Source: a virus
IMG/VR virus record: IMGVR_UViG_3300020462_000001
Location: 1 to 64,000 of that record
Direction: 5' to 3' (one strand)
Length of the DNA: 64,000 nucleotides
The position numbers were made by a program, and so were the translations under genes. Below the pieces are notes generated by a model. It was not told the DNA's origin. It worked only from the letters and a program-made list of their open reading frames with translations, and did no database searches. Of this stretch, positions 31,644 through 39,373 are shown in pieces. How positions within the stretch are numbered: the stretch's first letter is position 1; every line of letters begins with the position of its first letter.

Positions 31644-32632
31644 ATCTTTTTCCAAGTAGTGAATTTTAGTTTTGCTTGTAGTCCTTGATAAGTATTCGAT
31701 TTTATGATAACTTCAACATCATGTCCACCCAAAACCATATCATTGATATCTTTCTGAGTAACATTAGAAGGCCAGATAACTATTTTATCTCCTCTCTCAA
31801 TAGTATTTGAGATACGGGATACGATTTCTGAATTTCTTGGTTCATTATCATATACCCAAACTGGATTAGTTATTTTCAATCCATCAGTATCAACATCAGC
31901 TCCACACATAGCAATTGAGTTATCAACGAATGTGGAATCAAATGGACCTTCAATGATATAAACGTTCTGTTCTCTATCAATTGTATCCAATCCATAAATC
32001 TTAGGAGCTTCCTCATCAATCATTATGGTTAAGTATTTAACAGGGTTTGAAGAGAGGGCTCTGCCCTGAACTCCTATCAATTCTTCATCCTTAATAAGAG
32101 GAATTACAATCCTCTGTTCACCATATTTTGTGTTCTCAAATGATCCTGGTTTAATCTCATTAACAAACTCTTGGAAGTTCTCTGCATAATAAAACTTCCC
32201 ATCAATGATGGCTCTTGATTCCAAGTAGTGCTTGGATTTATCTACACTGAAAGCAGAAGGGAGATTCAATTCAATCTTCTTTTTGAATTCAGGTTTAGAT
32301 GTTTTCAAAGTAGAGAATATATCTTTTGGCGATTCAGCAGTAAAGTTCTTACCACTCTTACCTTGTTTGAACTTCTCAAAGATATATTGTTTATGAGTTT
32401 GAGGGTCAATATCTTTTAAAAAATTATTTAAAGATATATTTACTCCACAGTTATGGCATTTATAATTGGTATTATTTTTAATTTGATAAAAATATCCACG
32501 AGCCTTACTTTTGTTCTTCTGAGAATCACCACAGATTGGACAACGGCAGTTATACAAATTGGGCTTTACTTTCTTGAACCTTTGAAGTCTGGATGATATC
32601 AAATTGATGTACTTAACATCAATAAAATCCAT
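31640..32632 (-). CDS. 61: DNA primase, T4 gp61-like
   Basis: 330 aa. N-terminal zinc site: NCRCPICGDSQKNKSKARG and YKCHNCGVNI (two Cys pairs). The TOPRIM-like core follows with QNVYIIEGPFDSTFVDNSI (the E-G-P-F-D segment) and WVYDNEPRNSEI. It makes RNA primers with the gp41 helicase. It is separated from gp41 by 9 kb of late genes here. The nrdA start overlaps its stop. Confidence 0.9.
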   Translation of the reverse strand: MDFIDVKYINLISSRLQRFKKVKPNLYNCRCPICGDSQKNKSKARGYFYQIKNNTNYKCHNCGVNISLNNFLKDIDPQTHKQYIFEKFKQGKSGKNFTAESPKDIFSTLKTSKPEFKKKIELNLPSAFSVDKSKHYLESRAIIDGKFYYAENFQEFVNEIKPGSFENTKYGEQRIVIPLIKDEELIGVQGRALSSNPVKYLTIMIDEEAPKIYGLDTIDREQNVYIIEGPFDSTFVDNSIAMCGADVDTDGLKITNPVWVYDNEPRNSEIVSRISNTIERGDKIVIWPSNVTQKDINDMVLGGHDVEVIIKSNTYQGLQAKLKFTTWKKI

Positions 32633-32633
32633 G

Positions 32634-33002
32634 TTACCTGGAGTAGCTAGTCTTTATTATATCAGTTTCCTGCTGAAAGGTCAACACTGGGGAGTTAAAA
32701 ATAAAGCTAAGAGCAGCAACAATCCCTATACCAACCCAGACCTTTCTCTCAAGACCTTGCAGTCTTGCTACTACTCCTTTGTGGTCTTGATCCATTTTGT
32801 CTCGGAGTTGATCGATCTTTGTGAACAACACTATATCAACTTCTTCTTGTTTTGATATGCGTTCTTCATGAACAGCCAACATCCTACTGACTGCTGTATT
32901 CACTTCACTCAACTTCTCAATGGTAGCATCAAGTTTTATTATTATTGGCCTAAGATCTTCTATCTTTTGTTCTAAAATAGCCACTTTAACTTGATCATCC
33001 AT
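32634..33002 (-). CDS. Coiled-coil protein with C-terminal membrane helix (122 aa)
   Basis: Two long amphipathic helices (VAILEQKIEDLRPIIIKLDA and neighbours to about residue 80) are followed by a hydrophobic segment VWVGIGIVAALSFIFNSPVL. The layout resembles XhlA/spanin-like membrane-linked coiled-coil proteins. One base separates it from the gp61 start. Role unknown; a lysis accessory is one option. Confidence 0.6.
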   Translation of the reverse strand: MDDQVKVAILEQKIEDLRPIIIKLDATIEKLSEVNTAVSRMLAVHEERISKQEEVDIVLFTKIDQLRDKMDQDHKGVVARLQGLERKVWVGIGIVAALSFIFNSPVLTFQQETDIIKTSYSR

Positions 33003-33201
33003 TCTTCGGCTTCCAGTTCTTTCTCAATCCTCGTTGATAGATATATCTCTTTTTTGGTTTACCCATAAGAGGATCAAATCCTGCTGTTGGACCTTTAGCA
33101 TCAGCCTTGCCACTGAATCCTGGTTTACTAGCGGTGCTACCGGTAGTCATCATCTCTTCTCTGATGAAATCAATAATTCTATTAAGCTTACTATTATGCA
33201 T
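32995..33201 (-). CDS. Small basic protein (68 aa)
   Basis: A helical N-terminus (LNRIIDFIREEMMTTGSTA) is followed by Gly/Lys-rich KPGFSGKADAKGPTAGFDPL and a basic end KKRYIYQRGLRKNWKPKNG. It looks like a nucleic-acid- or capsid-binding peptide. It overlaps both neighbours by 8 nt. No function can be named. Confidence 0.6.
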   Translation of the reverse strand: MHNSKLNRIIDFIREEMMTTGSTASKPGFSGKADAKGPTAGFDPLMGKPKKRYIYQRGLRKNWKPKNG

Positions 33202-33574
33202 CAGAGATTCTCTCCAATTCCTTAATACAGTGTTCGTCTGATTCTAATTCATGAACATATGACCTTGGATATTCTGGAAGTCTATCCAAAAACTCTACGA
33301 ATGATTTAACGCAAGGCCAGAGATTACTATCAATTTTGAAGAACAACATTGGCGTTGTTGCATCTCCAAAGATATTATAGAGAATAATAAAATGATTGAT
33401 TAAAAGATGAACCTTTAAATCCCCTCCACTCTTATACTTTTTGAGCAGACGTTTAATATACCTGAAGTGGTTAAGATCTTTTTCAAAATCATCGACCGTA
33501 ACCGCTTCAGGATTTTCATAATTTTTAATAGCGAATATCAGAAAGTTATCTGAATTCAATTCATTAATGATCAT
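33194..33574 (-). CDS. Conserved-type helical protein (126 aa)
   Basis: Alpha-rich (VTVDDFEKDLNHFRYIKRLL, VHLLINHFIILYNIFG, VKSFVEFLDRLPEYPR). I recall similar proteins with KYKSGGDLKxxLxxNHxIxLYNxFG in many marine T4-like phages, always unnamed. It lies in the block of virion-type genes, but there is no evidence that it is in the particle. Overlaps the next gene by 8 nt. Confidence 0.65.
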   Translation of the reverse strand: MIINELNSDNFLIFAIKNYENPEAVTVDDFEKDLNHFRYIKRLLKKYKSGGDLKVHLLINHFIILYNIFGDATTPMLFFKIDSNLWPCVKSFVEFLDRLPEYPRSYVHELESDEHCIKELERISDA

Positions 33575-33583
33575 GTTATCTCA

Positions 33584-34090
33584 TCAAGGAGTAGGATAAT
33601 CAGTACCACCAGTGGTGATTCCTGACATAGCTACAAGAGTTTCTTTCTTGACTCTAAGTTCACCTGAACTATCGTTGTATGTGGTAACACCAACCCAACC
33701 TTCGTGAGTCACTTCATATGAAGTTGCAACTGCGGCATTGCCAACACCATACACAAATGAATCACCGGAAGGTGAACCTTTCTCAGAATAAGTAGAATCC
33801 AAAATAGATGATTTTGGAAGTTGCGATACACCGAAAGCAGCTCCAGAAATTGCTGCCCCACTCAATCCAGCGGTAGAACCGATAGTACAAGAAGTGGCAC
33901 TTGCGATACTTACAATCACAGCGTCACCAAAGTAAGTACCACTCTTTGCCCCAAAACGAATAACGTCGCCTTCTTGAGCAGATCCAGTTTGTCCGAAAGA
34001 AGTGCCTGTTCCAGTAACAACGCCCGTACCATAATCGAGGACGACGGTACCCACACTATCTACGTTATCATTGTTTCCCCAAAGTGCCAT
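33584..34090 (-). CDS. Probable virion structural protein (168 aa)
   Basis: Gly/Ser/Thr-rich beta protein with no charged core: MALWGNNDNVDSVGTVVLDY, GTGTSFGQTGSAQEGDVIRF, SYEVTHEGWVGVTTYNDSSG. I associate such proteins with cyanomyovirus head or neck decoration, but this is from memory. A perfect T4 late box TATAAATA lies 34 bases upstream of the ATG, behind a strong terminator, which supports late expression. Confidence 0.75.
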   Translation of the reverse strand: MALWGNNDNVDSVGTVVLDYGTGVVTGTGTSFGQTGSAQEGDVIRFGAKSGTYFGDAVIVSIASATSCTIGSTAGLSGAAISGAAFGVSQLPKSSILDSTYSEKGSPSGDSFVYGVGNAAVATSYEVTHEGWVGVTTYNDSSGELRVKKETLVAMSGITTGGTDYPTP

Positions 34091-34124
34091 GTCTTTGTCC
34101 TAGTAAAATTGTTATGCTAGTAAA

Positions 34125-34132
34125 TATTTATA
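34125..34132 (-). promoter_or_regulatory. T4-type late promoter, perfect TATAAATA
   Basis: Exact match to the T4 late box on the minus strand, 34 bases before the ATG at 34090 and directly after the terminator's T run. Confidence 0.8.
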
Positions 34133-34156
34133 AAAAAAGGGAGACCTATGTCTCCC
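34132..34156 (-). terminator. Rho-independent terminator
   Basis: Minus-strand stem GGGAGAC/GTCTCCC with loop ATAG and seven T. It ends the transcript containing the 34162-34362 gene; the late box follows immediately. Confidence 0.88.
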
Positions 34157-34161
34157 CACAA

Positions 34162-34362
34162 TCACTCTTCTCTATTTTTGATAGCCTTAGCTACTACCTC
34201 AAGAAGTTGATCGTCCATATCGGTCTTAGTCAACTTAACTGCCTTAGCAAGAATAACAAGGCAGATCTCAACCATTTTCTCACCGAGTTCTTCGTTTTCT
34301 GGAATCTTCGCAACAGCATCACTGACAATTTTCGATGCAAGTGGTAAAAGGAATGCAAGCAT
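34162..34362 (-). CDS. Small helical protein (66 aa)
   Basis: MLAFLLPLASKIVSDAVAKI, then EKMVEICLVILAKAVKLT and LLEVVAKAIKNREE. The three helices are amphipathic with a hydrophobic first helix. A 22-base inverted repeat lies three bases upstream of the ATG and would cover the ribosome-binding region. Ends six bases before the terminator. Unnamed family. Confidence 0.6.
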   Translation of the reverse strand: MLAFLLPLASKIVSDAVAKIPENEELGEKMVEICLVILAKAVKLTKTDMDDQLLEVVAKAIKNREE

Positions 34363-34365
34363 GGT

Positions 34366-34387
34366 TATAGTGTATAACTACACTATA
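34366..34387. repeat. Inverted repeat at the ribosome-binding region of the 34362 gene
   Basis: Arms TATAGTG and CACTATA with an eight-base loop end three bases before the start codon on the minus strand. It could mask the start or serve as an operator. Confidence 0.5.
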
Positions 34388-34393
34388 TATGAT

Positions 34394-34582
34394 TTAATCT
34401 TTGTTAGAGACCCACTTCTTCTTATTCTTGTCATAGGTCTTCACTTCACCTGGTCTCAGAGAGTCTTTTTGGTATTGAGCAAAACTCTTCTTACCATATC
34501 TCATTCTGTCATCTTGTTCTTTGTGTCTTCTTTTCTCATCTTCAAGTCTTTTTTCATACTTGGCATCGTAAGCTTCATACAT
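34394..34582 (-). CDS. Small charged protein (62 aa)
   Basis: Very rich in Lys, Arg, Asp and Tyr (YEAYDAKYEKRLEDEKRRHK, RPGEVKTYDKNKKKWV). Start overlaps the upstream stop (TAATG). Low hydrophobicity points to a disordered or nucleic-acid-associated peptide. No family recognised. Confidence 0.55.
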   Translation of the reverse strand: MYEAYDAKYEKRLEDEKRRHKEQDDRMRYGKKSFAQYQKDSLRPGEVKTYDKNKKKWVSNKD

Positions 34583-35355
34583 TAGTCTGACTCTCCTACT
34601 CTTGATTTGTATGGATTTGGTTTCTTGTGCATAGCAGAGATTTTAGCTCTAGCCTTTGCATGTTTTTCTTTCTCAGATGCCTTTTCGTCAGGTGTCATTG
34701 CCTTACGTTTCTTGAAGTATTCTTGAGATACTTTCATCTGATCCTCAACACTCGTTCCCTCTTTTTTGATAGAAGGAGCCATCACTTTCATATGAGAATC
34801 ATACTTCACATCAGTTTTCTTGGCTGGTTTGGCATCCTTAATAGAAGGTGCACCAGTCATATCAGCCTCATCGAGCTCATACATCTCAACCACAACCGCA
34901 CCAATCTCTTCAAAGGCTTCAGTTACACCTTGAGGAGGATTGATTCTGATTTTGTTCTTTATATTCTTCTCTTTAATCTTACCTTTTTGATCTTTCTTAT
35001 CCTCCGATGAATCATCTGGAGATGAATCGGTTTTCTCTTCCTTATCCTCAACATCAACAACTTCACGGAGATCCGTTCTCCAATTAGAGTAGTTCTCTTT
35101 TACTTTCTTCTTCTCTTTCTTCTTCTCTACTGGAGAACAAGGAACACCTTCAACCTCACAATGACCTTCGTTTACCTTCTTACTGGGGTTCTGTTTGTTG
35201 TATTGTTTGACAGCTCTCTTATGAATGTCATAACCAACATCACCCTTGGGCATTGAATCGGAACGTTCCTCTTCTTTCTTTTCCTTCTTCTTATCACAAC
35301 CTTCACCAATACTCTGGTTGTAGATTGCAGACAGCTCGTTAAGAGGGATACTCAT
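34582..35355 (-). CDS. Lys/Glu-rich protein with virion-type N-terminus (257 aa)
   Basis: Begins MSIPLNELSAIYNQSIGE, a short helix I have seen at the start of several cyanophage virion proteins. A long Lys/Glu-rich, mostly disordered region then runs to about residue 165. Further recognisable strings are HCEVEGVPCSPVEKK and ITPDEKASEKEKHAKAR-type charged repeats near the end. High-charge low-complexity content fits an internal head protein packed with DNA. It starts eight bases after the nucleotidyltransferase gene and is likely in its late transcript. Confidence 0.65.
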   Translation of the reverse strand: MSIPLNELSAIYNQSIGEGCDKKKEKKEEERSDSMPKGDVGYDIHKRAVKQYNKQNPSKKVNEGHCEVEGVPCSPVEKKKEKKKVKENYSNWRTDLREVVDVEDKEEKTDSSPDDSSEDKKDQKGKIKEKNIKNKIRINPPQGVTEAFEEIGAVVVEMYELDEADMTGAPSIKDAKPAKKTDVKYDSHMKVMAPSIKKEGTSVEDQMKVSQEYFKKRKAMTPDEKASEKEKHAKARAKISAMHKKPNPYKSRVGESD

Positions 35356-35363
35356 TTCTCTAA

Positions 35364-36629
35364 CTACTTTTTCTTATTCTTATTTATGAAACTCTTAATA
35401 TCATAACCCTTATATGGCTTTGCACCATCTTGAAGGTTAGTAGGTTCACCCTTCTCAAAACCAGGAGTTAGTTTTGCAATTCTCTTGAAGTTACCAGAAG
35501 TTCCAACCAAAGTATTTGGATGAGACTTATCTCTCATCTCACTATCCATCTTAACTTCAGTATATTCTTTAAGATCTTTCACCCAAGACTTGAACATAAT
35601 ATTATCTTCTGTTACACAGATGAGGTAGTTAGTTCCTCTACGAACAATTTTACCTACTAATCCAGTGTTCAGGTTCTCAACTAAAGTATTCAAGTTGAAA
35701 ATCTTTTTAGTTACATAGTTCTCACGAAGATTTCTCCAGTCAAACTTAGGTGCAATCTCCCAGAGACTCCACGATTCTGTCGTAACTTTCATTGCCTTAC
35801 GAACAGTATTCATGATAGACTTCGCTGTCTTATCATCTACAGTGTCTGGAATACCAGTCCTAAACGTCTCAAAATCATTCTCTGATGCTGCCTTTCTCAT
35901 CTTAGATGCAGACATTCCTTCTACACCTTCACCTTCTGCATCTCTCTCACCAGCTGAAATGGTTTCAATGTTTCCAAAGTCATACAACTTACCATTGTAT
36001 TTCTGAGCCAAACTATCAAACTCAGATACTCTATCAGATCCAACTACGATCTGAACATCAGAATATCCTTCTGCATCTGCTGACTTGAGAGCATCAAATA
36101 CAGTAACAATCCCTTCATCATTGATGATATCATCAGCATGATCAGGGAACATCTGTTTCATCAAAGAAGTCTTTTGATTAGGATCAAGTGGATTCTTCTT
36201 AGGATCAAATGATCTGGAAGGATAGATTTTCAAATCACCCTTAGCAACAGACCTCGCTTGATCTAATAACTTCTGATGACCAACAGTTGGTGGATTGAAC
36301 CTACCAAATACTATTGTCAACGTCTCTCCACTTCTATCTCCACCCGATTCTTCTTCACCACTACCAGCTGGTGTCTCTTCTTCTGAGGATGATCTCTTAC
36401 TTGCACCCTCATCATCACTTTTAACTACTCTTTGTATACCACTTTCTTCCTGACCACCAGTTGACTTCCTATCAGTGAACACAAGTTCCCCACCTTGTGT
36501 TCTTGCTTTAACATTTCCACCACGATCTACCCAGTTACCACTACCATCAGAAGTAAGACCCAACTTTCTTGCTTTCTCTGATGCTCTTGTGACTCTCGCT
36601 TCTGATAAAAAATTAAAGAAGTCTTTCAT
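35364..36629 (-). CDS. Nucleotidyltransferase (NMNAT-like) with capsid-targeting-like N-terminus (421 aa)
   Basis: N-terminus MKDFFNFLSEARV resembles T4 internal-protein targeting peptides (MKTYQEFIAEARV in IPIII). Residues 16-52 form a small SEKARKLGLTSDGSGNWVDR module. From about 103, LTIVFGRFNPPTVGHQKLL has the TxGH nucleotidyltransferase motif; IYPSRSFDPKKNPL, IVVGSDRVSEF and GMSASKMRKAA complete an NMN/nicotinate adenylyltransferase-like core. A C-terminal domain (residues 290-421) is unknown. A late-type box lies 23 bases upstream. Probably packaged; substrate unproven. Confidence 0.75.
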   Translation of the reverse strand: MKDFFNFLSEARVTRASEKARKLGLTSDGSGNWVDRGGNVKARTQGGELVFTDRKSTGGQEESGIQRVVKSDDEGASKRSSSEEETPAGSGEEESGGDRSGETLTIVFGRFNPPTVGHQKLLDQARSVAKGDLKIYPSRSFDPKKNPLDPNQKTSLMKQMFPDHADDIINDEGIVTVFDALKSADAEGYSDVQIVVGSDRVSEFDSLAQKYNGKLYDFGNIETISAGERDAEGEGVEGMSASKMRKAASENDFETFRTGIPDTVDDKTAKSIMNTVRKAMKVTTESWSLWEIAPKFDWRNLRENYVTKKIFNLNTLVENLNTGLVGKIVRRGTNYLICVTEDNIMFKSWVKDLKEYTEVKMDSEMRDKSHPNTLVGTSGNFKRIAKLTPGFEKGEPTNLQDGAKPYKGYDIKSFINKNKKK

Positions 36630-36651
36630 TTGACAATATTATCCATAGAAG

Positions 36652-36659
36652 TATTTATC
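36652..36659 (-). promoter_or_regulatory. Late-type promoter (GATAAATA)
   Basis: One mismatch from TATAAATA, 23 bases before the ATG at 36629. Overlaps the last two bases of the sigma-factor gene. Confidence 0.5.
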
Positions 36660-37350
36660 AGACAAAATGTTTTCTGAGTTTACCCATAGATTTCTTCTCA
36701 ATAAGGTGAATCATAGCGTAACTTACACCAAAGATCTTACCACATTCTCGTTGTGATTTGGCATAGAAACCATCAAGACCATAACGATGACACATAACAC
36801 TATACTCACGTTCTGTGAGAACTTCTTTCATTTGATCCTTGACAATCTCTAACTCACAATCAAGTTCAGTGTAGTATTCATCAGATACCAAGTCCTCAAG
36901 AGTAGAGTTGTCACCAATTGACCTATTGAGAGACATCACAAAAGGAAGAGAGTTCTTGAGTTTAAGATGTTCTTCTGGATTACTCTTCTCCAACTTACGA
37001 AGCTTCTCTTTTACATGGGAAGGAATACGAACTTTACCATGATTATTGGTGTGAAACTTACTCACATAACAATAGATCCAATAGTAGGAATAGGTGGAGA
37101 ACCTACAACCTTCTTTCGGATCAAACTTACGAATTGCTTTCAGTAACCCAATCACACCCTCTTGGAACATATCCTCAAAAGAATATTGTTCATTCCTACA
37201 ATACATCTTCTTGGTAACTTTACTTACCAGACCAAGATTATGCGTAACCATCCTCTCCAAAGATCGATCACATCCTTGTTGTGCTTCCTTACACAGTTCA
37301 ATTTCTTCAACGTGGGAAAGTCGTTTGGTCTTCATTAAGGGGATCAACAT
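36658..37350 (-). CDS. Sigma-70 family RNA polymerase sigma factor (230 aa)
   Basis: Region 2: MVTHNLGLVSKVTKKMYCRN, FEDMFQEGVIGLLKAIRKFD and CRFSTYSYYWIYCYVSKF (-10 melting region). Region 3-like KVRIPSHVKEKLRKLEKS. Region 4: EVLTEREYSVMCHRYGLDG and SQRECGKIFGVSYAMIHLIE, an HTH. This is much closer to bacterial RpoD-group proteins than to T4 gp55, which is present separately at 62481-62960. It would redirect host RNA polymerase. A consensus promoter precedes it. ATG 37335 is an alternative start. Confidence 0.85.
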   Translation of the reverse strand: MLIPLMKTKRLSHVEEIELCKEAQQGCDRSLERMVTHNLGLVSKVTKKMYCRNEQYSFEDMFQEGVIGLLKAIRKFDPKEGCRFSTYSYYWIYCYVSKFHTNNHGKVRIPSHVKEKLRKLEKSNPEEHLKLKNSLPFVMSLNRSIGDNSTLEDLVSDEYYTELDCELEIVKDQMKEVLTEREYSVMCHRYGLDGFYAKSQRECGKIFGVSYAMIHLIEKKSMGKLRKHFV

Positions 37351-37365
37351 GTTTACTATACTAAT

Positions 37366-37394
37366 AGTATACCGCGGTTTTACCCCAATGTCAA
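37366..37394 (-). promoter_or_regulatory. Consensus sigma-70 promoter for the phage sigma factor
   Basis: Perfect TTGACA (37389-37394), 17-base spacer and TATACT (37366-37371), 16 bases from the ATG. It overlaps the stop region of the upstream virion gene. Best promoter match in the window. Confidence 0.85.
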
Positions 37395-37396
37395 CG

Positions 37397-39370
37397 TCAG
37401 ATGGACAGATCTCTAAGTGACCTCTTCAACCTCTCAATCATAAACCTACCAGTTTCCAATGACTCAGAAAGAATCTTCTTGAATTCTTTATTTTTCAAGA
37501 ATCTGTCAGCAAATCCACCATTCTTTTTGATATGATCAATCAACGTTGACTTTGCTGCACCATCATTCTGTTGATCAAATGCAGCCTGACTACCCATCTC
37601 TCTTGCATCTCTCCAAACTTGAGAAAGTCTTGCTCTACCTGCCTCATCTTGATCCATCAATGTGGATACAAATGCAGAATAAACCTTGTCATCTAACTTT
37701 CCTTGATTACCTCTGCCAGATTTCTTCTTCATATAACCACCAAGATCAAGTTCTTTGATCATCTCATAACCAATTCTATTCTTGACCTTAGGAAGTGACA
37801 CTCCCTTAGTCTTACCAAACTTACCAATATTGCTGTTGATAGTCTTTGCAATCTTTCTATCATTCTCTGAATACAGATCAAACAATTCAGAAGTTGCACT
37901 CTCTGACAACTTACCATTTTCCATGAACAGAGAATTGACAAGTCTGGCCTTATCATTAACAGTATTAGATTCTTCAGTCAGAGCATCTCTCGTTTCATAA
38001 TCCTCATCAGTAAAGTCCTTAAGTTTATCAACTTCGGTCTTATACCACTCATCCATACCCTTATCGAGTTTGGTTTGATTGAGGTTCGATGCTGTCAAGA
38101 TAAAGTTATCAACATTCTCACGTTGATCTTTCATCTCCTGTGTTGGAGCTCCATCATCTTTATTGTTAAATCCTCTCACATGTTCCAGATCTGTAGCATT
38201 CAAGTCAAGATCTGCACCACTATAACCATCCTTACCACCTTGTTGTAAGAATAGTTTTGCAACCATCAAACCACGCAATCTTCCATTTGCAACACCATTT
38301 GTCTTACCAGTCAACTTGCCTCTCAGTTGATTGCCATCTTTATCAATACCTAATGAGTGTCCAGTGTAGCTGTCAGATATCTTACCTGCACCTTGAAAAT
38401 TGCTCCTCAGTTTTTGTGGAAGTGCATCAAAGAATATCTCAGCTTCTTCATCAGTTACTTCAATAGCTCTAGTGGACTCTACAAACTCTTTAATTGTTTC
38501 AGGACTACCATCACCATATCCTTCTTGTAGTCTTTTTCTATTTGATTCTAGAAGTTCATAATCAACTTTACCTAATGCATTTTTACCTGCACCAGAATTA
38601 ATTCTACCAGTATAACCATAAGCTAAGGACAGGGCATTAACAAAGGACTTCTTTTTATCAGGATCTTCAATCTTACCGATAGCTTCTTTAATATCGTTAA
38701 TCCTTTTTTCCTGTTGCTTCGTCACTTCGCCAAGCTTTTCTTTATATTCACTTGTTACTTTTTCTACTTCATCATCTAGATCAAGGTCAGCATCTTCTTT
38801 TTCTTTTTCAGCAACTTTATCCTCAATTGTAGGGAAGTCTTCTGGTTTCTTTTCTGGTGCCTCTTCAGTTGCCTGAGGTTCTTCAGTAGGTTCCTCTTCT
38901 GCAGGAGGCTCTTCTTCAACAGCAGCAGCCGCGGCAGCCTGTTGATTTGCCATAGCAACCAGTGTGTTAGCTGCTCTCTTTACTTCCTTCTGTCTTTCTG
39001 GTGTTACCTTTCTACCACCAGTAAATTCTTTTGCCTTTTTCTCGGCATACTCTTGATCACTTATACCATCAGGAATCTGAGGAAGTGCAGTAGGTGTTGC
39101 CTGTGCACCAGAAGCATCTTGACTAAACTGGTCTAATGACTTTTTCTCAGCTTCTGTTTCTGCTTGTCCTGCAGGGGAGTTTGCCATTCTGTCTGGGAGA
39201 TCATAAGGCTCCAGTCTATCACCTACATTCTTATATCTCTTCTGAGTTTTGGGATCGATATAAACACCACGAGCCTGGTGTGAATAACCAAGCTCTGATG
39301 CCTTTTCGGCTCCTTTACTTTCTTGGAGAGATCTTACATGTTTGAAATACTTAAATACATCTCTCGTCAT
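37397..39370 (-). CDS. Virion-type protein with HNH nuclease-like core (657 aa)
   Basis: The N-terminus VFKYFKHVRSLQESKGAEKA plus an ELGY...GVYIDP module resembles the 35364-36629 protein. Residues 130-230 are Glu/Ala-rich and disordered. At about 385-450 lie LQQGGKDGYSGADLDLNATD, then LEHVRGFNN and ENVDNFILTASNLNQTKLDK, an HNH-like pattern (D-x-E-H, then N..N). The C-terminal part is helical and basic. It shares a late message with 39374. Such proteins are annotated as structural in cyanomyoviruses; nuclease activity is inference. The Cys usually found in many HNH zinc knuckles is absent. Confidence 0.65.
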   Translation of the reverse strand: MTRDVFKYFKHVRSLQESKGAEKASELGYSHQARGVYIDPKTQKRYKNVGDRLEPYDLPDRMANSPAGQAETEAEKKSLDQFSQDASGAQATPTALPQIPDGISDQEYAEKKAKEFTGGRKVTPERQKEVKRAANTLVAMANQQAAAAAAVEEEPPAEEEPTEEPQATEEAPEKKPEDFPTIEDKVAEKEKEDADLDLDDEVEKVTSEYKEKLGEVTKQQEKRINDIKEAIGKIEDPDKKKSFVNALSLAYGYTGRINSGAGKNALGKVDYELLESNRKRLQEGYGDGSPETIKEFVESTRAIEVTDEEAEIFFDALPQKLRSNFQGAGKISDSYTGHSLGIDKDGNQLRGKLTGKTNGVANGRLRGLMVAKLFLQQGGKDGYSGADLDLNATDLEHVRGFNNKDDGAPTQEMKDQRENVDNFILTASNLNQTKLDKGMDEWYKTEVDKLKDFTDEDYETRDALTEESNTVNDKARLVNSLFMENGKLSESATSELFDLYSENDRKIAKTINSNIGKFGKTKGVSLPKVKNRIGYEMIKELDLGGYMKKKSGRGNQGKLDDKVYSAFVSTLMDQDEAGRARLSQVWRDAREMGSQAAFDQQNDGAAKSTLIDHIKKNGGFADRFLKNKEFKKILSESLETGRFMIERLKRSLRDLSI

Positions 39371-39373
39371 TGA

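Noticed and set aside
36658-37350. Calling this sigma factor gp55
   Set aside because: The 62481-62960 product matches T4 gp55 directly; the 230-aa one has full RpoD-type regions 2 and 4.
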